NCBI GenBank assembly: GCA_017617145.1
Contig: JAFZWX010000019.1
Coordinates: 1 to 45,905 of the forward strand
Length of the DNA: 45,905 nucleotides
Direction of reading: 5' to 3'
From: Treponema sp.
GTDB taxonomy: Bacteria; Spirochaetota; Spirochaetia; Treponematales; Treponemataceae
The notes beneath the pieces were generated by a model that was not told the origin of the DNA, searched no databases, and worked only from the letters and a program-made list of their open reading frames with translations. Positions 40,129-45,905 of the stretch are shown here, one piece after another. The position numbers were made by a program, and so were the translations under genes. Positions within the stretch are counted from its first letter, which is position 1. Each line of letters starts with the position of its first letter.

Positions 40129-40806
40129 ATGAAAGCTTTGGCAATTGACTGTGCCTGTTCACGTCTTACTGTTGCAGCAAAAAACGAAGATAAAACCTGC
40201 ACCGCAATTTATGATATAGGAATGCGCCAGTCCGAAACTCTAGTTCCCGCACTTGATTTTGTTTTAGAAAAAGCAGGACTTGCAAAAAACGAACTTGACT
40301 ACACTACCCTTACAATTGGCCCTGGAAGTTTTACAGGTTTACGTTTAGGCATTTCTGCCCTCAAAGCCATTGAATGTGCCTTTGGAACTCCGGTTTACGG
40401 AATATCTTCATTGGAAACTTATGCTTTTCCGTATGCCTGCTTAGGCCTTCCAATCCTATCATGCATCGACGCCAACAAAGACCGCTTTTTCGCAGGTGTT
40501 TATATTAACGGTCAAAACACTATCCCAGACGGTGACTACGATATTCCATTCCTTGCTGAAAAACTTAAAGAAGAAAAGAAAATCATCTTAGCCGGCTTTG
40601 AAAAAGACACCACAAAATTAAAAAGTCTGCTTTCTGCAACACTGCCGCAACTTGAACTTATCCAAATGCCAGTTACACCAGTAACAACAGATTCCTTATT
40701 TAAACTAGCCGAACAAAAAATATCCAAACAAGAATCACCTCTCCAAGAATACGATGGTCCAATTTACCTGCGTGCCAGCGAAGCCGAAATTAAATTAAAT
40801 AAGTAA
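40129..40806 (+). CDS. tsaB: tRNA threonylcarbamoyladenosine protein TsaB
   Basis: TsaB pairs with TsaD in t6A synthesis. The 225-residue protein has the N-terminal ASKHA start MKALAIDCACSRLTVA, the signature TIGPGSFTGLRLGISALKAI and a divergent C-terminal half. It follows tsaE after one base. Its 3' end faces csrA, with hairpin H5 between. Confidence 0.93.
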   Translation: MKALAIDCACSRLTVAAKNEDKTCTAIYDIGMRQSETLVPALDFVLEKAGLAKNELDYTTLTIGPGSFTGLRLGISALKAIECAFGTPVYGISSLETYAFPYACLGLPILSCIDANKDRFFAGVYINGQNTIPDGDYDIPFLAEKLKEEKKIILAGFEKDTTKLKSLLSATLPQLELIQMPVTPVTTDSLFKLAEQKISKQESPLQEYDGPIYLRASEAEIKLNK

Positions 40807-40820
40807 TCACTTTAAAAAAT

Positions 40821-40909
40821 AAAAAAGCGCGGAGCGAAGGTTCACATTTTGCGGAACGTCCTCTTCGTTTGGTGGAGCAAAATGTGGTTCTTCGCGGGAG
40901 CGCTTTTTT
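40821..40909. other. Large hairpin H5 between convergent genes
   Basis: AAAAAAGCGC (40821-40830) pairs with GCGCTTTTTT (40900-40909). GGA (40831-40833) faces GGGA (40896-40899). GCGAAG pairs with CTTCGC, then a GTT/GTT loop, then CACATTTTGC with GCAAAATGTG. The apical loop is GGAACGTCC...GGTGGA. It can work as a terminator in both directions because both ends have A- or T-tracts. Confidence 0.85.
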
Positions 40910-40934
40910 ATTTTTTACTCTTGATTAATTATTA

Positions 40935-41183
40935 TTATTTTTTAAGCAATTTCGACAACGCACTAACCGCATCAATTGCATTCGACGTAGCCGGTTCTTT
41001 CGGTGCAACCGCAGCTTTATTTTCCTTCTGAATTGCATCAAAAACTTCCTGACGGAACACCTTAACATTTTTAGGAGCTTCTACACCAATCTTAACTTGA
41101 TCCCCATGAACATCAATCAGTGTAATTGTAATTTCATCTCCAATTTTGATTTTTTCATCAATTTTACGCGAAAGAATAAGCAT
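40935..41183 (-). CDS. csrA: Carbon storage regulator CsrA
   Basis: CsrA binds GGA motifs in mRNA leaders and blocks translation, in motile bacteria often that of flagellin. The 82-residue protein has the complete domain: [31 protein letters not shown] and [16 protein letters not shown]. The C-terminal extension of about 30 residues compared with E. coli (61) is Ala/Lys-rich; extended forms in other bacteria carry the FliW contact. Its start overlaps the fliW stop by one base (TAATG). Confidence 0.96.
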   Translation of the reverse strand: MLILSRKIDEKIKIGDEITITLIDVHGDQVKIGVEAPKNVKVFRQEVFDAIQKENKAAVAPKEPATSNAIDAVSALSKLLKK

Positions 41184-41626
41184 TAGTTTTCTCCTTTCGC
41201 TTTTAATGCATCAATAATATTTACTTTTGTACTCCATCTGTTGTCGCTTAATATTACCTGCATACATTTCCTGTTCGTCTTATTAATAACGAGAGGTCCT
41301 TGAAAATTGGCAGTAATTGCAGAACCATCCTGTGGAACTGTAACTATTGTCATTATAATAATATCTTCCGGCTTTTCTATTCCGATTTTTGAAAGAGATT
41401 CATCATCAATATCTGTTTCATAATTTGAAGAAATTAAGAACGGATCAACTATTAAAAAAGCAAGATTCATATCTTCTAAAGATTGAAGCCACAAAAACGG
41501 TTCATAATCAGAATCGCACAGTGCAAATTTTGTGTACTGTTCAAAACCGAATAAACCTTCCGGGATTGTGAGCATCCTTTCTTCAGGTATATCAATTCTT
41601 CCTTTTGCCTTTGTCATAACTTCCAT
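41183..41626 (-). CDS. fliW: Flagellar assembly factor FliW (CsrA antagonist)
   Basis: FliW sequesters CsrA until flagellin binds it, coupling flagellin translation to assembly. The 147-residue protein shows the family segments [36 protein letters not shown] and [20 protein letters not shown]. The ATG at 41626 has AGGAAG upstream; an ATG three codons later is possible. It is coupled to csrA. Confidence 0.95.
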   Translation of the reverse strand: MEVMTKAKGRIDIPEERMLTIPEGLFGFEQYTKFALCDSDYEPFLWLQSLEDMNLAFLIVDPFLISSNYETDIDDESLSKIGIEKPEDIIIMTIVTVPQDGSAITANFQGPLVINKTNRKCMQVILSDNRWSTKVNIIDALKAKGEN

Positions 41627-41647
41627 TTTGTTTACTTCCTTTGTTCA

Positions 41648-42892
41648 TTATTTCATATAATTAAGCAGTGTCGAACTGTACATTTTACCTGCTTGACTTA
41701 AGGTTGCCTGATTTGTGTAATCAAGCATTTTGAGGTTTGTGATAGCCTCTGTATAGTCAAGGTCACCTTCGCGTGAAATCTGCTGTGTTACATCAAGTGC
41801 TAACTTTGAGCTTCTTGTTGCATTCAACTGAGCTCTTTCATATTCACTGCCCGATTTTGCAAGACGACTTACAAGACTATTTATTCCCTGGTCAAGCACC
41901 CCAAGTACTCTTCCACCAATTGATTCCTGATCTCCAGAAAGAAGTGCATTTCTAAAGGCAATTACAGCATCAAACATTGAACCACCTGCAACACGAACAC
42001 CGTCTCCAAGATTATATGGTGGTCGCTGAGAAACATCCTTTACAAGTCCAAGCTCATTCAAAACATTACCTTCAACATCTTGTAGCCAAAGCTGTCTTGC
42101 ATCTGTAGTTTCAAAATTTAGTCCGTTACGGATTGGATCAAGACTTGCCTTTACAGCTGCGCCGCTATTATTGATTTTGCTGATTACTGAATAAATGTTA
42201 TCGCCTTCGCTAATTTTAATTTCTACACCGTCAACACTTATAATTCCATCACGATTTGCCTGCCACTGTGAAGCATCGCGGGCACCAAATACCTGCTGAT
42301 TTTCTGCCCAGAAGGTTTTGTTTCCTGCATTGTCATTTACAAGATATTTGTTTTCATCAACTTCTACCTGATTAACATTAATATTTCCGTTGTAGCGTAC
42401 ATTCTGAATTAGAGGAATTCCAGAACCTTCAACGTTTCCCATTTCAATATCAAAGGCTGTTGCTTTTGTATTTGTTCCTGCAAAAATTGATTTTCCATCG
42501 GAGTCAATTGCATTCGCATTTTGAATAAGCGACTTCAAAAGTTCATCAACTTCTGTTGCCATATTCTTCATATCTTCTTTGTTGTAGATTCCGTTTGCGC
42601 CGGTTACTGCAAGCTCACGTACTCTCTGCATGATTTCAAGGGAGTTTTCCATATAGCCTTCGCGTACTGCAAATTCATCAGAAAGAGTAAGTGCATTTTT
42701 TTCAAAGTTCTTTACTCGTCCAAGATATGACTGATAACGAACAAGATGACCTGCAGCAATAGGATCGTCGCGCAGATTTAACAATTTCTGCTGGCTGCTG
42801 ATCTGATTGTTTGCACGGTTGAGCTTTGATTCCTGCAATCTTAAAGCACTTTGAGTGTTCATATTGTTCATATTTGAAGATATTCTATGCAT
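41648..42892 (-). CDS. flgL: Flagellar hook-associated protein 3 (hook-filament junction)
   Basis: FlgL forms the junction between hook and filament. The 414-residue protein has the flagellin-like N-terminus (MHRISSNMNNMNTQSALRLQ, LRDDPIAAGHLVRYQSYLGR) and the C-terminal region (AITNLKMLDYTNQATLSQAG). I use the ATG at 42892, six bases after AAAGGAG; an in-frame TTG two codons earlier is less likely. It follows flgK with about 125 bases that hold hairpin H6. Confidence 0.93.
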   Translation of the reverse strand: MHRISSNMNNMNTQSALRLQESKLNRANNQISSQQKLLNLRDDPIAAGHLVRYQSYLGRVKNFEKNALTLSDEFAVREGYMENSLEIMQRVRELAVTGANGIYNKEDMKNMATEVDELLKSLIQNANAIDSDGKSIFAGTNTKATAFDIEMGNVEGSGIPLIQNVRYNGNINVNQVEVDENKYLVNDNAGNKTFWAENQQVFGARDASQWQANRDGIISVDGVEIKISEGDNIYSVISKINNSGAAVKASLDPIRNGLNFETTDARQLWLQDVEGNVLNELGLVKDVSQRPPYNLGDGVRVAGGSMFDAVIAFRNALLSGDQESIGGRVLGVLDQGINSLVSRLAKSGSEYERAQLNATRSSKLALDVTQQISREGDLDYTEAITNLKMLDYTNQATLSQAGKMYSSTLLNYMK

Positions 42893-42920
42893 ATACAACT
42901 CCTTTGATTTACATCGCTTT

Positions 42921-43012
42921 ATTTAGAGTTCGTGTGCTCCCATAGGAAATGACTTTGGGCAACAGAAGGAAGTTGCCCGAAGTCATTTCCTATTCCGCGC
43001 ACGAACTTAAAT
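42921..43012. other. Large hairpin H6 inside the flg operon
   Basis: An outer stem of 11 pairs (42927-42937 with 42997-43007), extendable by five more, encloses an internal loop and a 22-pair inner stem (42942-42963 with 42972-42993) broken only by one wobble. On the mRNA (minus) strand the internal loop is GGA (42996-42994) facing GGGA (42941-42938), and the tip is CAAC-TTCCTTCT-GTTG. No T-tract follows, so it is not a standard terminator. Confidence 0.85.
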
Positions 43013-43018
43013 CAATCT

Positions 43019-44893
43019 TTATACTCCAAGTTTATTAATAATTGTATCAATTAAATTATCCCACACGGTGATGAATTTTGCGGCTGCATTGTAGCCGTGC
43101 TGGAACTTCATGATTTCGGCTAATTCTTCATCAATGTTTACTCCGCTTATAGATTCACGCATATTTCTAAGGTCATCCATAATTGCGGCCTGGCTAAGAT
43201 GATTTGTTTCTGCCTGTTCACCTTTAAGACCTACATTTGTTACGCTGTCGGCAAAAAAGTCATCAAAGGTGCGCATTGAACCAACCATAACGCTTGTATT
43301 TCGGATTGCGGCAATTTCTACTGCTGCACGTCCGTCGCCTGCAAAAACATCTCCGCTTGGACTAAGATATCCTGCTGCAACACTCTGAACATCATTTTTA
43401 ATTGCATCATTAACTGCAATGTATGCGCTAGGATTATAATAAGGCGAAACTCCAAATTGTGAACCGGCAGCCAAAGCATTTACAGCATCGGCCTGGGCAA
43501 AATCATAAGCACCTGCAGCTCCTGTTCCTCCAAGGATTCCAGAATAATTTGCCAGGAAATATCCAGAATCTTCAACATGGCGAATTACAAAATCAGGATT
43601 CTGAGGATCTACAGAAGTTGTAGCCTTAAGAACTAAATGATTATTACGGTCAAGATAAGCCTTAACTTCGCTGTTGCTGTCATTTATTCTGTTTATTACA
43701 GTTTCTACAGTGTCTGTGTGGTAATAAGGAATCTGAACAGTGCCATCTGTACTTGCCAAGGTCATTACACCTTCAATACCAACCTGCTGTTCATTATTAA
43801 GTTCATTTGTACCTGTAAAACGGAATACATAAGAAGTATCAAGTTCTCCATCTCCGTTTCGGTCAAAGTTTCCGTTAATATTTTCTACAAATGGAGTTTG
43901 AACAAAGAAATCAAGCCCAGTAACCTTGTTTGCACCAACTGCATTGCGGTGAATATCATTTACAAGGTCTGCAAAGTTCATTGTCATTGTATTGAGCTGT
44001 TGAATCTCGTTACGAATATCAACATCGCGAAGTTCTACAAGAGCACCAAGCTTTCCGCCTGTGAAAATTGCATCTTTTCCTGTATCTTTCCATATAAGTT
44101 TGTTATAGCCAGAATCATCATCACGAAGCTGGAAACCTATTTCTCTTGCAATTCCACCCTGTACTAAAACAAGTCCGTCTACATGAACTTCAAATTCATC
44201 ATGGTCGCGGTGGTCAACAGTTACATTTACAAGTTTTCCAAGTTTATCTACTAAAAGGTCGCGGCGGTCAAGAAGGTCATTCGGGCTGTCACCTACTCCC
44301 TTTGACTCAACAATTGCGGCATTCAAAGCGGCAATCTGGCGTGCAAGGTCATTTACCTGTGCAACAGTTGCTTCTATATCACCGTCAACAAGATCGCTTA
44401 CACCTTTAAGGCTTTCCCAGCGCTGATTAATTGATTCTGTAAGAGTTTGTCCGCGTGTTACAACTGCCTGGCGGCTTGCCTGACTTTCCGGATTTACAGA
44501 AAGTTCCTGCCAGCTTTCCCAGAATTTATCCATATTGTAGCGAACGCTTATATCATCCGGCTCGTTGTAAATCTGTTCGAGCATTGTGTAGTAGTCAGAG
44601 CGTGTTTCCCAATAGGTTTCCTGATTTTCCTGGGCAACAATTCGTTTATCCAAAAGTTCATCGCGTACACGAGTGATGCTTTGAACATCTACACCCTGTC
44701 CAATCTGACCAGGACGTTCTGCACGAGTCATATCCGGGCGGTAAAGAGGGTCAAATTCTTTTATCTGAACTCTCTGACGAGAATAACCTTCAGTATTTGC
44801 ATTTGAAATATTGTGACCTGCAGTTGTAATGGCATCGGTCTGAGCCATTATGCTTCTTTTTCCTAATTCAATTCCAGAAAATGTTGATCCCAT
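43019..44893 (-). CDS. flgK: Flagellar hook-associated protein 1
   Basis: FlgK is the first junction protein on the hook. The 624-residue protein has the flagellar rod-type N-terminus (TTAGHNISNANTEGYSRQRV), the D1 region, a large middle part and the C-terminal motif VNIDEELAEIMKFQHGYNAA followed by KFITVWDNLIDTIINKLG. AGAGGT precedes the ATG. It is preceded ten bases earlier by the FlgN-like gene. Confidence 0.95.
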   Translation of the reverse strand: MGSTFSGIELGKRSIMAQTDAITTAGHNISNANTEGYSRQRVQIKEFDPLYRPDMTRAERPGQIGQGVDVQSITRVRDELLDKRIVAQENQETYWETRSDYYTMLEQIYNEPDDISVRYNMDKFWESWQELSVNPESQASRQAVVTRGQTLTESINQRWESLKGVSDLVDGDIEATVAQVNDLARQIAALNAAIVESKGVGDSPNDLLDRRDLLVDKLGKLVNVTVDHRDHDEFEVHVDGLVLVQGGIAREIGFQLRDDDSGYNKLIWKDTGKDAIFTGGKLGALVELRDVDIRNEIQQLNTMTMNFADLVNDIHRNAVGANKVTGLDFFVQTPFVENINGNFDRNGDGELDTSYVFRFTGTNELNNEQQVGIEGVMTLASTDGTVQIPYYHTDTVETVINRINDSNSEVKAYLDRNNHLVLKATTSVDPQNPDFVIRHVEDSGYFLANYSGILGGTGAAGAYDFAQADAVNALAAGSQFGVSPYYNPSAYIAVNDAIKNDVQSVAAGYLSPSGDVFAGDGRAAVEIAAIRNTSVMVGSMRTFDDFFADSVTNVGLKGEQAETNHLSQAAIMDDLRNMRESISGVNIDEELAEIMKFQHGYNAAAKFITVWDNLIDTIINKLGV

Positions 44894-44903
44894 ATATTAC
44901 CTC

Positions 44904-45341
44904 TTAAAAGTCCAAATTCAAAACCACGCTCTGTGGCTGTGGCTGAACAATTTTTCCACTTTTTGAATAAACTTTATTACCAGACTGAGGCAAAGCATTG
45001 TCTACAACACCCTGAATAAAGTTTTTTGTGATATTTACGTATTTACTTAATGCCTGATTTTCAATTTTGCATTTAAGAAGCTTTGCACGCATGTTACCAA
45101 GTCTTTCAAAATAAGGTTTAATTTCATTCATTTTCATCATATCCTGAAGAACTTCGCGGTTTGTATCTGCTTCTAAAAACTCTGATGAGATTGTATTAAT
45201 ATTATTGATGATTTTTGTAAGACTTTCCCAGTTTTTTTCAGTTACTGCCTTCTTAAGCAAATCCTGATTATGAACCAGATTGTCGAGAATCTTTTCTTCC
45301 TGGTCAAGTACAGCTTCGAATTCATCAATTGTTTCTTTCAT
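44904..45341 (-). CDS. flgN: FlgN-like export chaperone for FlgK and FlgL
   Basis: The 145-residue protein is almost wholly helical and has the FlgN layout (a long helical hairpin, EAVLDQEEKILDNLVHNQDL, then FERLGNMRAKLLKCKIENQA). FlgN-type chaperones keep FlgK and FlgL unfolded for export; the gene lies directly upstream of flgK. Sequence similarity in this family is low, so the assignment leans on position. I start at the ATG at 45341, after GAGGTGAGG; a TTG six codons upstream contains that site. Confidence 0.78.
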   Translation of the reverse strand: MKETIDEFEAVLDQEEKILDNLVHNQDLLKKAVTEKNWESLTKIINNINTISSEFLEADTNREVLQDMMKMNEIKPYFERLGNMRAKLLKCKIENQALSKYVNITKNFIQGVVDNALPQSGNKVYSKSGKIVQPQPQSVVLNLDF

Positions 45342-45387
45342 AACCTCACCTCGTAACAAAAAGATATAGTTACACGATATCAGTTGT

Positions 45388-45414
45388 TTATCGGTATTTA
45401 AAAAAATGAGTTTA
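45388..45414 (-). promoter_or_regulatory. Sigma-28 promoter of the flgN-flgK-flgL-fliW-csrA operon
   Basis: On the minus strand TAAA (45414-45411), exactly 15 bases, and ACCGATAA (45395-45388) match the flagellar sigma-28 consensus TAAA-N15-GCCGATAA with one deviation. It lies about 45 bases before the flgN start. Confidence 0.85.
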
Positions 45415-45451
45415 GGGATTTTTTTTATTAATGTATAAAAAATTTTATTGT

Positions 45452-45532
45452 AAAAAATGCCCGGAGTAGAAAATGACTGAGAACAACTTCTTTCTGTTGT
45501 CCTCAGTCATTTTCTACGGGAGGACATTTTTT
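45452..45532. other. Large hairpin H7 between the flg operon and tRNA-His
   Basis: AAAAAATG (45452-45459) pairs with CATTTTTT (45525-45532); one C-A mismatch; CC pairs with GG; GGA (45463-45465) faces GGGA (45518-45521); a perfect 16-bp stem follows (45466-45481 with 45502-45517), then ACAAC-TTCTTTCT-GTTGT at the tip. It lies in a divergent region, upstream of both transcripts, where a terminator is not needed. Confidence 0.85.
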
Positions 45533-45552
45533 ATACATAAATTCCTCATACC

Positions 45553-45581
45553 TTGACTATAATCATTATTTTTTATATATT
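45553..45581 (+). promoter_or_regulatory. Promoter of tRNA-His
   Basis: TTGACT (45553-45558), 17 bases, and TATATT (45576-45581), 12 bases before the tRNA. Confidence 0.75.
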
Positions 45582-45593
45582 AATAAAACTCAT

Positions 45594-45666
45594 GGTGCCT
45601 ATAGTTCAGCGGTAGAGCGCCAGATTGTGGATCTGGTTGTCGTGGGTTCGATCCCCACTAGGCACC
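45594..45666 (+). tRNA. tRNA-His (anticodon GTG)
   Basis: Complete cloverleaf with anticodon loop TTGTGGA. It has the histidine identity element: an encoded extra G at position -1 facing C73. CCA is not encoded. T loop TTCGATC is normal. Confidence 0.96.
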
Positions 45667-45673
45667 CTAAAGG

Positions 45674-45700
45674 AACGGTGTAAAAATGCACCGTTTTTTT
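45674..45700 (+). terminator. Terminator after tRNA-His
   Basis: AACGGTG pairs with CACCGTT around TAAAAATG, followed by T residues. It lies only five bases before tRNA-Arg, so tRNA-Arg either depends on read-through or has a promoter I do not see. Confidence 0.85.
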
Positions 45701-45704
45701 ATTT

Positions 45705-45778
45705 GCGATTGTAGCTCATCTGGATAGAGCAACGGACTTCGAATCCGTAGGTAGCACGTTCGAATCGTGTCAGTCGCA
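45705..45778 (+). tRNA. tRNA-Arg (anticodon TCG)
   Basis: Complete 74-base cloverleaf: acceptor GCGATTG with CAGTCGC, anticodon loop CTTCGAA, T loop TTCGAAT. CCA is not encoded. Confidence 0.96.
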
Positions 45779-45780
45779 TA

Positions 45781-45809
45781 TTGACACTTCTTTGCTGTTC
45801 TGATATATT
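45781..45809 (+). promoter_or_regulatory. Promoter of tRNA-Lys
   Basis: TTGACA (45781-45786), exactly 17 bases, and TATATT (45804-45809), 26 bases before the tRNA. The element begins two bases after tRNA-Arg. Confidence 0.75.
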
Positions 45810-45835
45810 ATTTGACATCGACATTATATGTTTAC

Positions 45836-45905
45836 GGGCCATTAGCTCAGCTGGTAGAGCAACAGACTCTTAATCTGTGGGTCGCAAGTTCGATCCTTGC
45901 ATGGC
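45836..45905 (+). tRNA. tRNA-Lys (anticodon CTT), cut by window edge
   Basis: All arms are present except the last bases of the 3' acceptor strand. Anticodon loop CTCTTAA gives CTT. The acceptor GGGCCAT pairs with the visible ATGGC. Confidence 0.93.

Noticed and set aside
40849..41031. Short frame across hairpin H5 into the csrA end
   Set aside because: It overlaps the hairpin and csrA antisense, with no ribosome site.
43637..44167. 176-codon frame opposite flgK
   Set aside because: It is antisense to a well-conserved gene, has no ribosome site and its protein has no recognisable features; codon shadowing explains it.
28629..45532. The hairpins as integron attC sites
   Set aside because: attC sites have RYYYAAC/GTTRRRY at their ends and flank cassettes; these lack such ends, flank ordinary housekeeping genes and have no integrase nearby.
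28995..45532. The hairpins as ordinary terminators only
   Set aside because: H5 fits a bidirectional terminator, but H6 lies inside an operon and H7 in a divergent region, and stems are far longer and more elaborate than needed.

Overview
The window is AT-rich and reads as a chromosome segment of an anaerobic, motile spirochete, most likely a commensal (gut or rumen type) Treponema. The basis is two FlaB core flagellins, the order flgN-flgK-flgL-fliW-csrA, the order fliD-hypothetical-PilZ-hypothetical-tsaE-tsaB (both orders match T. pallidum loci as I remember them), an oxygen-sensitive class III ribonucleotide reductase, and several secreted proteins that I recognise only as treponemal. Species cannot be fixed from the sequence alone.

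Layout. 1-480: edge of an IS256-type insertion sequence, then tandem hairpins and GC-rich palindromes. 483-6742 (+): a pentose kinase and araD overlapping recO, then recJ and an M23 peptidase, with REP-like palindrome pairs in two gaps. 6784-11845 (-): a cluster ending in trmB, ligA and a membrane protein. 11934-18367 (+): a polytopic membrane protein, then dinB fused in frame to a giant outer-membrane protein. 18375-22360 (-): a TPR/NHL/vWA protein, a TPR protein and a galactokinase-like GHMP kinase. 22462-28575 (+): lnt, then nrdR-nrdD, a detached glycyl-radical/redoxin gene and nrdG. 28576-29290: tRNA-Met between large hairpins. 29291-32484 (+): a small secreted protein, an NrnA-like phosphoesterase, a sigma-like protein and an ITP pyrophosphatase. 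32485-40806 (+): flaB-flaB-flaG-fliD, two unknowns, PilZ, tsaE and tsaB. 40935-45341 (-): the flgN-flgK-flgL-fliW-csrA operon, read from a sigma-28 promoter. 45553-45905: tRNA-His, tRNA-Arg and the start of tRNA-Lys.

How it works together. The flagellar part holds flagellins, cap, hook-filament junction proteins and the probable FlgK/FlgL chaperone, plus the FliW-CsrA pair known to control flagellin translation; the flagellin leaders carry GGA sites and stem-loops suited to that circuit. The nrd cluster holds the repressor NrdR, the reductase, its radical domain on a separate redoxin-fused polypeptide, and the activase; NrdR-box-like sites lie over both promoters.

Most notable: (1) a class III reductase whose glycyl-radical domain is a separate gene fused to a glutaredoxin-like domain with its own NrdR-box promoter; (2) a family of at least seven large intergenic hairpins, five sharing a GGA/GGGA-type internal loop, with compensatory changes between copies; (3) a DinB polymerase running in frame into a signal peptide and outer-membrane barrel; (4) a 225-bp nested inverted repeat in front of the first flagellin.
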